This document shows, in pieces, positions 26,814 through 34,381 of a DNA stretch of 64,000 nt. Where the stretch lies: positions 558,001 through 622,000 of the forward strand of contig NZ_LIRF01000004.1 of assembly GCF_001297705.1 (NCBI RefSeq), written 5' to 3'. Under the pieces are notes generated by a model. That model ran no database searches, was not told the DNA's origin, and saw only the letters and a program-made list of their open reading frames with translations. Source of the stretch: Chryseobacterium sp. ERMR1:04 (GTDB lineage: Bacteria; Bacteroidota; Bacteroidia; Flavobacteriales; Weeksellaceae). The translations under genes and the position numbers were made by a program. Every line of letters starts with the position of its first letter. Position 1 is the stretch's first letter.

Positions 26814-28898
26814 ATGACGCTAGAAACATCCATTGAATACGTAAAAGGAATTGGTCCTGATAAAGCTAAACTCATTAAAAATGTGTTGGGAATTTCTACG
26901 GTGGAAGATTTTCTTACCTTCTATCCTACTCGTTATCTTGATAAAAGCAAGGTATATAAAATTGCCAATCTTCAGGAAAGCACGATTGAGATTCAGTTAA
27001 AAGGAAAGATTACGCATGTTCAGGAAATTCAGACCGGGAAAGTAAAAAGACTTTCTGCAAAATTCAATGATGAAACCGGGATGATGGATCTTGTGTGGTT
27101 TCAATATTCAAAATGGATGGTAGAGCAACTTCCCATCAACCGTGATATCTATATTTTTGGAAAGATCAATTTTTTCAATAATCAATATTCAATGCCCCAT
27201 CCGGAAATCGAAATTGATGAGAAAAAAGAAAGCGAGAATCGTTTAAGTCCTATTTATCCAAGTTCAGAAAAACTGACTAAAAGAGGATTGCATCAAAAAT
27301 TCTTTCAGGGCGTATTAAGAAATATCTGTAAAGAAATTCCTAGTCTTATTCAGGAAAATCTTCCGGATTATATGATCAGTTCTTTTAAGTTTATGTCTAG
27401 ACAACATACGTATCTAAATATTCATTTCCCGAAAGATTTAGATCATTTTGAAAAGGCAAACAACAGATTGAAATTTGAAGAATCATTCTTTTTTCAATTA
27501 GGATTTGGTTTAAAAAAGCTTCATCATAAAACACAATCTCACGGTAATCCGTTTCCTGTCGTTGGAGATTATTTTACTAATTTTTATGAAAACAATCTTC
27601 CTTTTGAACTTACCAATGCTCAGAAAAGAGTATTAAAGGAAATTCGGATGGATATGAAAAGGCCTATCCAAATGAATAGGCTGCTACAAGGAGATGTAGG
27701 TTCCGGCAAAACAATGGTTGCTCTATTAACGATGCTGATTGCAATGGATAATGGTTTTCAAAGCTGTCTTATGGCACCAACTGAAATTTTAGCACAGCAG
27801 CATTTTAACGGAATTAAAGATTTATTGACAGAAACAGGCATCAATGTTCGTATTCTGACAGGATCATCCAAAGTATCTGAAAGAAAAATTATTCATCAGG
27901 AATTAGAAAATGGTGAACTTTCTATTTTAATAGGAACGCATGCTGTTTTGGAAGACAAGGTTAAATTTAAAAATCTTGGATTAGCGATTATTGATGAGCA
28001 ACATCGATTTGGAGTGGCACAAAGGGCTAAACTTTGGGCTAAAAATAAAATCCCACCACATATTCTGGTGATGACCGCTACGCCTATTCCAAGGACATTG
28101 GCAATGAGTTTTTATTCTGATCTTGATGTTTCTGTGATCGATGAAATGCCTGTTGGAAGAAAACCCATTATTACAGCCCATAGACGCGAAAAAGATAGAG
28201 ATTATGTTTACAATTTCTGTAGAGATGAGATCAAAAAAGGAAGACAGGTGTACTTTGTATATCCATTAATTGATGAATCTGAGACGCTGGATTATAAAAA
28301 CTTAATGGAAGGCCTTGAGCATGTGATGAATTCTTTCCCGGATTATAAGGTCTCTATGCTTCATGGTAAAATGAAACCTGCTGAAAAAGATGCAGCGATG
28401 AATTATTTCGCTTCAGGAGAAGCAGAAATTATGGTGGCTACAACGGTAATTGAAGTTGGGGTGAATGTTCCGAATGCTTCGGTAATGGTTATTGAGAGTT
28501 CAGAAAGGTTTGGATTGTCTCAACTTCACCAATTGCGTGGTCGTGTGGGTCGTGGAGCTGAGCAAAGCTACTGTATACTCATGACTTCAGAAAAACTATC
28601 CAAAGAAAGCAGAACCCGCATCAAGACCATGACCGAAACCAATGATGGCTTTAAAATTTCTGAGGTAGATATGCAATTGCGAGGTCCCGGAGATATTTTA
28701 GGAACGCAACAAAGTGGTGTATTAGATTTTAAAAGGCTAGATCTTGTAAATGATGCTGCGATTATAAAAACTACAAAAAAATCGGTAGAAAAAATTCTGG
28801 AAACCGATCCTTTATTATCAAAACCCGAAAATTTGGTGATCAAGAACTATTATATCAGGTACTATAAAGGTAAAAATAAGTGGAGTAAAATTTCATAA
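26814..28898 (+). CDS. recG: ATP-dependent DNA helicase RecG
   Basis: RecG reverses stalled forks and branch-migrates Holliday junctions. The 694-residue protein has the N-terminal wedge/OB domain (about 50-170), Walker A GDVGSGKT (293-300), Walker B box DEQH (394-397), the helicase motif TATPIPRTLAMS, and the C-terminal QLRGRVGRG motif VI. This is the usual length for RecG. It appears to be a single gene after the thioredoxin terminator. No unusual residues were noticed. Confidence 0.96.
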   Translation: MTLETSIEYVKGIGPDKAKLIKNVLGISTVEDFLTFYPTRYLDKSKVYKIANLQESTIEIQLKGKITHVQEIQTGKVKRLSAKFNDETGMMDLVWFQYSKWMVEQLPINRDIYIFGKINFFNNQYSMPHPEIEIDEKKESENRLSPIYPSSEKLTKRGLHQKFFQGVLRNICKEIPSLIQENLPDYMISSFKFMSRQHTYLNIHFPKDLDHFEKANNRLKFEESFFFQLGFGLKKLHHKTQSHGNPFPVVGDYFTNFYENNLPFELTNAQKRVLKEIRMDMKRPIQMNRLLQGDVGSGKTMVALLTMLIAMDNGFQSCLMAPTEILAQQHFNGIKDLLTETGINVRILTGSSKVSERKIIHQELENGELSILIGTHAVLEDKVKFKNLGLAIIDEQHRFGVAQRAKLWAKNKIPPHILVMTATPIPRTLAMSFYSDLDVSVIDEMPVGRKPIITAHRREKDRDYVYNFCRDEIKKGRQVYFVYPLIDESETLDYKNLMEGLEHVMNSFPDYKVSMLHGKMKPAEKDAAMNYFASGEAEIMVATTVIEVGVNVPNASVMVIESSERFGLSQLHQLRGRVGRGAEQSYCILMTSEKLSKESRTRIKTMTETNDGFKISEVDMQLRGPGDILGTQQSGVLDFKRLDLVNDAAIIKTTKKSVEKILETDPLLSKPENLVIKNYYIRYYKGKNKWSKIS

Positions 28899-29515
28899 AA
28901 AAACCGCGAGAAGAAATAATCTTTACGCGGCCCCCTTATAAAACTGTTATTTAGAAGAAATTACTTTTGGTCGTTTTAAAAAATTTACTTTAATAGCTAT
29001 AAACTTTAATATCTTGTGATTTGGTGTGAAAATATTTATACTATTACTTGAAGTATTTTTTATAGCCACAGCTATTAAAATAAATTTAAAAAAACAAAAT
29101 GAATTATGTTTCCAATTTGCTTATTATAAAAACTAACTGTTTTTCGATTAAGGAAAGTATAAAATGAAACGAATATTTCCTTAACCTACTATGAGTTTTC
29201 ATGATTGTACCGTTTTGTTTAAAGATCTTCTACGCTTTATAAAATTGGAAATTGATATAATTCATTTTGTTTTAACTAACATTGTGATTTATATAATCTA
29301 AGTTTCTAGGTGAAACAATTATCTCTCATTCATTTATTGCTTTTTATATAGCTAATTTGTGTTGCTCATTTACTTCTACAAAAGTGGTAATATGTTAAGG
29401 AAAAACTTTTATATCATTTTAATTATTAGTTATAAAATTTTCACCTTTGTGTGAATATTATGTAATAAATACTATATTTTTCCGTTGTAGATAAATTTTA
29501 AAAACTTATTATCCA
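28899..29515. other. 617-base non-coding spacer after recG
   Basis: Very A/T-rich with no convincing gene on either strand. Just after recG there is a weak CCGCG...CGCGG hairpin (about 28903-28930). An imperfect inverted repeat (AATAGCTATAAA near 28990 and TTATAGCC...GCTATTAAA near 29062) is also present. An open stretch on the minus strand lacks a start codon. No tRNA or known RNA was recognised. Confidence 0.5.
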
Positions 29516-29962
29516 TCACACTTTCATAATAAAATTATCTCTATTAAGACCGGAGGTATAATATTGCCAGTTTATTGTGATCACTTCAGAAAGCACTTTT
29601 TTCATAGCCGTGTAATCTTCTTTCTTTTTAATAAAAACATTGGCTCCGTTTACAAAGACATCCTCAATTTCACTTTCAGATAAATTTTCAGCATAAACGG
29701 CTGTCACCATATTATCAAACCTAAAATCAGTTTTAATCTCCGAGAGACATTCTAAACTGTTTTTTATCGAGATATTATAATTCATAAACAATATCTCTGG
29801 GACAAGAGCTTCCTGACTATTCAGATACTCCATAAGATTCCCTCCGTTACCAAAACTCTGAATCTTAACCCCTATTTTTAATTCTTTAAGAATCTTTTTA
29901 AAAACAATACGGTTTCCTTCGTCATCATCTACCAATATTACACTCAGGTATTCTCTATTCAT
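29516..29962 (-). CDS. receiver-like domain protein lacking the phospho-acceptor aspartate
   Basis: The 148-residue protein has the receiver fold: VILVDDDEGN with the acidic pocket at Asp12-14, the following amphipathic helix, and a late NVFIKKKEDY block with the conserved lysine. The strand that should end in the phosphorylated Asp reads EILFMNYNIS, putting Asn61 in its place, so it is an atypical (pseudo-)receiver unlikely to be phosphorylated in the normal way. It overlaps the AraC-type gene by eight bases and is translated after it. Stand-alone CheY-like signalling through protein contacts is likely, but this is inference. Confidence 0.75.
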   Translation of the reverse strand: MNREYLSVILVDDDEGNRIVFKKILKELKIGVKIQSFGNGGNLMEYLNSQEALVPEILFMNYNISIKNSLECLSEIKTDFRFDNMVTAVYAENLSESEIEDVFVNGANVFIKKKEDYTAMKKVLSEVITINWQYYTSGLNRDNFIMKV

Positions 29963-30536
29963 ATTGAACTCTGGTATTCATGATCATACTTTGTGCTTTT
30001 CTTCTCTTGATAATAATTTTTTGAAACTGAGAAGGCGTAACTCCTGTCATATTTTTAAACTGTGTACTCAAATGGGCCACACTAGAATAATTAAGCTTAA
30101 GAGCAATCTCTGTAAGACTTTGCTTATTGCTAATGATCAACTCTTTTGCGTACTCAATCTTTTGCAGCATAATGAAGTTTTCTATAGAAGTATAGGTCAC
30201 CTCAGAAAAGAGGTTAGACAAATATCCATAGCTATGATTCAGTTTTTCTGCTATATAAATAGACGCTTTTACTTGTATCGTTTCTTCAGAAAAAACCAAC
30301 TCTACAATAGCATCTTTTATTTTTTGTATCAAAGCCGTTCTTTGGCTTTCAATAATTTCAATACCGTAATCTTCAAGATTTTTCTTGAAAATAGAATGCT
30401 GCTCCTGAGTCAGGGATTCATAAAATTCAACCTCCCCAAAATTCAGCAAACGATACTTCAAACCATGCTCTTTAAGTTTTTCATCCAAAATCTTCTTACA
30501 AAGAGCATTGAAATCAAATTTTACATACATTTTCAT
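29955..30536 (-). CDS. AraC-family transcriptional regulator
   Basis: The 193-residue protein ends in an AraC/XylS double helix-turn-helix domain (about 85-185): SLTEIALKLNYSSVAHLSTQ and FKNMTGVTPSQFQK are the conserved second HTH and the following helix. The first 80 residues form a small alpha/beta domain that I do not recognise and that does not look like the usual cupin sensor. The pseudo-receiver gene overlaps its end, so the two are co-translated. Targets are unknown. MYVKFDF two codons downstream is a possible alternative start. Confidence 0.85.
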   Translation of the reverse strand: MKMYVKFDFNALCKKILDEKLKEHGLKYRLLNFGEVEFYESLTQEQHSIFKKNLEDYGIEIIESQRTALIQKIKDAIVELVFSEETIQVKASIYIAEKLNHSYGYLSNLFSEVTYTSIENFIMLQKIEYAKELIISNKQSLTEIALKLNYSSVAHLSTQFKNMTGVTPSQFQKIIIKRRKAQSMIMNTRVQYE

Positions 30537-30629
30537 CTCAGTATAATTGTGCTAATATTTCAGTAAATATAATACTTTATTTCAATTAAAAGTGAATTAG
30601 AGTAATAAATTTGCTAATTTTTGTTAAAA

Positions 30630-30665
30630 CGCAAAAAACTCCTGTATTGTTGAATACAGGAATTT
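30630..30665 (-). terminator. hairpin with U-tract downstream of the GNAT gene
   Basis: CCTGTATT / AATACAGG stem (30641-30648 with 30653-30660), loop of four bases. On the minus strand it is followed by a T run, so it may terminate the acetyltransferase transcript, although it is about 170 bases past the stop. Confidence 0.5.
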
Positions 30666-30831
30666 AAACACTAAGGATGAAAAAAAATATACTGATAATA
30701 GCTAAAAAAGCTTAAAACCAAGCATATGAATGTATTATTGTAATGTGATTTGGTTCTGATACAAAGATGATTCAAATACCAACATCACCTGTTATAGAAT
30801 TACTATTTAATATTACACAATTTTAAGTCAA

Positions 30832-31335
30832 TTATTTGTGAATTATTAACTCCATTAAATAATCATCCATGAAAAAATTATTCCCAATATCAAAAACGCC
30901 TTCATCGTATACATTATAACCTTGAGATTCATAGAATTTTTTCGCAGAATTGTATTTATTCACATTCAGAATTACCCTCTTATTTCCCTTCTCAGAAACT
31001 TCTTTATTTAAAAATCGTAACGTTTCTTTCCCAAATCCTTTTCCTTTACTTTCAGGAGCTAAATAAATACGATGAAGTTTTGTAGTATTCAATTCATAGC
31101 CGATTTCGTAGCCTAGAAATCCTTCAAATGAACCTGTACGATCATCCTGAATTAAATAATAATGATAATCAGGATTCTTCATCTGGTGGGAAATCTCTTC
31201 CTGAGAATACATTGTACTGAGCATATACTCCATCTGTTCTTTAGAAAGAATTTCTGCATATGCATTTTCCCAAGATCTTCTTGCCAAATCCTGAATCAAA
31301 GGGATATCGTTTTCTGTAGCTTTTATAAATTTCAT
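30832..31335 (-). CDS. GNAT family N-acetyltransferase
   Basis: GNAT enzymes transfer acetyl from acetyl-CoA to amines. The 167-residue protein shows motif A (LHRIYLAPESKGKGFGKETL, about 85-105, with the pyrophosphate-binding Q/R-x-x-G-x-G/A pattern) and motif B (VNKYNSAKKFYESQGY, about 125-142). It resembles RimI-like members acting on proteins or small molecules; the substrate cannot be predicted. It is a lone gene between the AraC pair and dapA. Confidence 0.88.
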   Translation of the reverse strand: MKFIKATENDIPLIQDLARRSWENAYAEILSKEQMEYMLSTMYSQEEISHQMKNPDYHYYLIQDDRTGSFEGFLGYEIGYELNTTKLHRIYLAPESKGKGFGKETLRFLNKEVSEKGNKRVILNVNKYNSAKKFYESQGYNVYDEGVFDIGNNFFMDDYLMELIIHK

Positions 31336-31694
31336 TATTTTAAGGTTTAATATATTAAGTCTTTTTAAACTAATTTTAAATTTAACCGCAAAAGAGGCAA
31401 AATATTTTTAGCACTTAAGTTTATTTCAAGTTAAATTCTTTGCATCTAGAAGAACACTTAAGTTTTTTAAAAATCTTTGATTTTTACCTTTCTTGTGAAC
31501 TTTTGTTTTCTAATAAAGAGCAGCAATATCCAAATACCTTTTGTGGTTAAATAAAAAGTTGAAACAAGTTTATCTTAAAATAGGGTTTGCAAAAACTCTA
31601 ATAGAAAAATAAAAAAGGTGAAAAGTTTTAAACTTCTCACCTTAATATGTTTATTGCAACTTTAAAATGTTACGGGAAAATTCACCATTCATTT
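31336..31694. other. 359-base spacer between GNAT and dapA
   Basis: A/T-rich, no gene recognised. It contains the dapA terminator hairpin at 31605-31643; I see nothing else. Confidence 0.5.
31605..31643 (-). terminator. terminator for dapA
   Basis: A 14-bp inverted repeat (31615-31628 with 31630-31643, core AAGGTGA) whose minus-strand end runs into a T-rich tract, 50 bases after the dapA stop. Confidence 0.8.
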
Positions 31695-32567
31695 TTAAAT
31701 GTTTGCCATTTCAGCTTTAATCTTTGCATACAATCCTTCTGAAGCAGGAACAAGAGGAAGTCTTAAATAATTTTTAATAATTCCTTTTTCTGTCAAAATC
31801 ACTTTAATTCCGCAAGGGTTACCTTCAGCAAAAATCAATCTTGTGATATCCACTAATTTATTATGAATCTCATAAGCCTCTTTTACCTTACCTTCAAAAG
31901 CCAACTGCACCATAGTTGAAAACTCCTTTGGATATCCTTGTCCAATTACAGAGATTACACCGTCACCACCTGCTAAAGTTACAGGAAGTGTATATTCATC
32001 ATCACCAGAAACTAAAGAAAATCCTTCAGGTTTCTTTCTCAGAATATCAAAATACTGAAGAATGTTTGGAGACGCTTCCTTAATTAAGAATAAATTCGGG
32101 AATTCTTTCGCCAAACGTAAAGTTGTTTCTGCCTCTACATTTTGTCCTGTTCTTGACGGAACATTATAAATAATGATATTCTTTCCTGTAGAAGCTAATG
32201 CTTTATAATGCTGATAAAGCCCTTCCTGATTAGGTTTGTTATAATACGGAGACACAGACAATACCGCTTCAAAAGCAGAAAGATCTGTTTCTTCAATTTG
32301 TTTTTTAACTTCAAGCGTATTATTTCCACCAATTCCCAATACCAAAGGCAAGCGTTTACTGTTCACCTTAATGATATGATCTACCACCTGTTTCTTCTCC
32401 TCATCAGAAAGCGTTGCCGCCTCCGCTGTAGTTCCCAAAACAACTAAATAACTGGTTCCGTTCTCGATATTATATTCAACAAGTTTCGTTAAACTATCGA
32501 AGTCAACGGATAAATCTTCATTAAAGGGTGTTACCAAAGCTACACCTACTCCTTTTAAAATACTCAT
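31695..32567 (-). CDS. dapA: 4-hydroxy-tetrahydrodipicolinate synthase
   Basis: DapA condenses pyruvate with aspartate semialdehyde, the first committed step to lysine and diaminopimelate. The 290-residue TIM barrel has GTTAEAATLS (the GTTGE-like pyruvate/ASA loop), Tyr134 in IIIYNVPSRTG and the Schiff-base lysine Lys163 in LIKEAS. Length and residues are those of an active enzyme. It is divergent from the split 5'-nucleotidase operon. A TAAATTTG box on its strand at 32587-32594 lies 20 bases before the start. Confidence 0.96.
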   Translation of the reverse strand: MSILKGVGVALVTPFNEDLSVDFDSLTKLVEYNIENGTSYLVVLGTTAEAATLSDEEKKQVVDHIIKVNSKRLPLVLGIGGNNTLEVKKQIEETDLSAFEAVLSVSPYYNKPNQEGLYQHYKALASTGKNIIIYNVPSRTGQNVEAETTLRLAKEFPNLFLIKEASPNILQYFDILRKKPEGFSLVSGDDEYTLPVTLAGGDGVISVIGQGYPKEFSTMVQLAFEGKVKEAYEIHNKLVDITRLIFAEGNPCGIKVILTEKGIIKNYLRLPLVPASEGLYAKIKAEMANI

Positions 32568-32586
32568 CTGTTAAAATTATTTTCGT

Positions 32587-32594
32587 CAAATTTA
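32587..32594 (-). promoter_or_regulatory. candidate -7 box for dapA
   Basis: The minus strand reads TAAATTTG (exact TAnnTTTG), 20 bases from the dapA start. A TTG lies 11 bases upstream of it. Confidence 0.45.
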
Positions 32595-32648
32595 ATAATT
32601 TAGACCAAGAATTTATAATAAATAATAATGTTTTATTATACATATAAT

Positions 32649-32656
32649 TATATTTG
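32649..32656 (+). promoter_or_regulatory. -7 box of the 5'-nucleotidase/PorZ/RecO operon
   Basis: TATATTTG matches TAnnTTTG and overlaps the TTG (32654) that would be an upstream start of the open frame. The ATG at 32675 is therefore the likely start. Confidence 0.5.
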
Positions 32657-32674
32657 CATATACTAAAAGAAATT

Positions 32675-33430
32675 ATGAAAAATAAATTCTTATTACTGGG
32701 AATTGCTCTGGCTACACTTACTGCTTGTAAAACAACTTTGTTACAAGTTGCGAACGTGCAGACACAGAAAAATATTTCTATTAATAACGAGCTAAAGAAT
32801 GACGAGGAGTTTGTAAAAATTATTGAACCTTATAAGCAAAAATTGGACAAAGAGATGAATCAAAAGATCTCTCATACCAATACAGACCTTACCAAACAGG
32901 GAGACAATAGCAATTTGGGAAATCTTTTAGCAGACTACACATTCGATGGAGCAGACGAATGGGCAAAGACTCATCTTAAAAAAAATGTAGATGCCGCTTT
33001 GATTAATATCGGAGGAATCCGTACAACGATCGGGAAAGGCGATATTTTATTGAAAAATGTGTTTGAAGTAATGCCTTTCGAAAATGAAGTAATCATTGTT
33101 AAAATAAAAGGAATCGATCTTCCAGGACTTTTTGAATATTATGCAAAAACTCAGGTGAACAATCCGGTTTCTCATTTATACATTGAAACAAACAACGGAC
33201 AATTAACCAAGTCTTTAATCAATGGGAAAGCGATAAACCCAACTCAGGATTATTACATCGCAACATCTGATTATCTGGCTTTGGGAGGCGACAACATGAA
33301 ATTCTTCGGAAAAGGAGAATCCATCCCGACAGGAATTAAATTAAGAGATCTTTTCGTTGATTTTTTCAAGAAAAACTCTGAAGTGGTTCCTAATACAGAC
33401 GTTCGTTTAAATTTTATTGGTAAGAAGTAA
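32675..33430 (+). CDS. 5'-nucleotidase C-terminal domain lipoprotein
   Basis: The protein, starting MKNKFLLLG, has a lipobox (LTAC, Cys about residue 18) and then the C-terminal substrate-binding domain of UshA-type 5'-nucleotidases: GDNSNLGNLLADYTFDGADE, ALINIGGIRTTIGKGDI, NVFEVMPFENEV and YIATSDYLALGGD. In most bacteria this domain is fused behind the metallophosphatase domain, but here that catalytic domain is the next gene, overlapping by one base. The two chains probably pair at the membrane to hydrolyse nucleotides. I chose the ATG at 32675 over the upstream TTG because the latter lies in a promoter box. Confidence 0.9.
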   Translation: MKNKFLLLGIALATLTACKTTLLQVANVQTQKNISINNELKNDEEFVKIIEPYKQKLDKEMNQKISHTNTDLTKQGDNSNLGNLLADYTFDGADEWAKTHLKKNVDAALINIGGIRTTIGKGDILLKNVFEVMPFENEVIIVKIKGIDLPGLFEYYAKTQVNNPVSHLYIETNNGQLTKSLINGKAINPTQDYYIATSDYLALGGDNMKFFGKGESIPTGIKLRDLFVDFFKKNSEVVPNTDVRLNFIGKK

Positions 33431-34380
33431 TGGATAGAAAAAAGTTTTTAAAAGCAATAGGTGGCGGAACTCTAGCAATGGCTTTAGCTCCGAATATGAT
33501 GATGGCGGAAGAATTAAAAATTCTTGATTTAAAATCTGCAAATAAACTCACGATTCTTCATACCAATGATCAACACAGCAGAATAGAACCTTTTGATGCA
33601 AGCTATACCAAAAACCCAAATCAGGGAGGTTTTGCAAGAAGGGCAAGCTTAATACAACAAATCAGAAATCAGGAAAGTAATGTTTTACTGCTTGATTCAG
33701 GTGATATTTTTCAGGGAACTCCTTATTTCAACTTCTTCGGAGGCGAATTGGAGTTTAAATTAATGTCCATGATGAAGTATGATGCTTCAACCATGGGAAA
33801 TCATGATTTTGATAATAGTTTAGATGGATTTTTAAAGGTATTACCTAATGCGAAATTCCCTTTTATCTGTTCAAATTATGATTTTAAAAATACGATTCTT
33901 GACGGAAAGACTTCTCAATATAAGATTTTCAACAAAAACGGAATTAAAGTTGGGATCTTCGGAGTAGGAATTCAGTTGGATGGATTGGTTGGCAAAAAGC
34001 AATATGGTGAAACGGTATATTCCGATCCGGTAGATGTTGCTCAACATTATTCAAATTTCCTTAAAAACGAACAAAAATGTGATCTTGTGATTTGCCTATC
34101 GCATATCGGTTACGATTACAAAGACGAACCTGATAAAATAAGTGATAAAATTCTGGCAGCCAAAACTGAAAACATTGACATTATTTTAGGCGGTCATACC
34201 CATACATTCTTGCCGGAGCCTCAAACTTTCACTAACAGACAGGGCAAAAAAGTTTTGGTTAACCAAGTGGGTTGGGCAGGTCTTCTTTTAGGTAGAATTG
34301 ATTTCTTTTTTGACACTAACAAAAACGTACAACATATTTCTTGGAATAATCAGGCAATAGATAGCTCTATAATAGCATAA
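33430..34380 (+). CDS. 5'-nucleotidase N-terminal metallophosphatase domain protein
   Basis: The 316-residue protein has an RKKFLKAIGG-type leader resembling a Tat or Sec signal (about 1-27). The calcineurin-like metallophosphoesterase core follows: ILHTNDQHS (about 47-55), LLDSGDIFQGTP, MGNHDFDN, LSHIGYD and GGHTHTFL, which together supply the two-metal ligands. It ends where UshA would continue into the C-terminal domain, which is encoded by the preceding gene. Start and stop codons overlap (TAATG), pointing to translational coupling. Likely substrate class: extracellular nucleotides. Confidence 0.9.
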   Translation: MDRKKFLKAIGGGTLAMALAPNMMMAEELKILDLKSANKLTILHTNDQHSRIEPFDASYTKNPNQGGFARRASLIQQIRNQESNVLLLDSGDIFQGTPYFNFFGGELEFKLMSMMKYDASTMGNHDFDNSLDGFLKVLPNAKFPFICSNYDFKNTILDGKTSQYKIFNKNGIKVGIFGVGIQLDGLVGKKQYGETVYSDPVDVAQHYSNFLKNEQKCDLVICLSHIGYDYKDEPDKISDKILAAKTENIDIILGGHTHTFLPEPQTFTNRQGKKVLVNQVGWAGLLLGRIDFFFDTNKNVQHISWNNQAIDSSIIA

Positions 34381-34381
34381 T

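Noticed and set aside
28938..29110. Possible small minus-strand peptide ending LKRPKVISSK
   Set aside because: The frame has no start codon in a sensible position and is very A/T-rich.
29964..30566. A 200-codon open frame on the plus strand
   Set aside because: It lies entirely over the AraC gene, which has strong family motifs; the plus-strand protein is Phe/Leu/Ile-rich without any motif.
32654..32674. TTG start for the 5'-nucleotidase lipoprotein
   Set aside because: It overlaps TATATTTG; starting at 32675 gives a normal lipoprotein signal.
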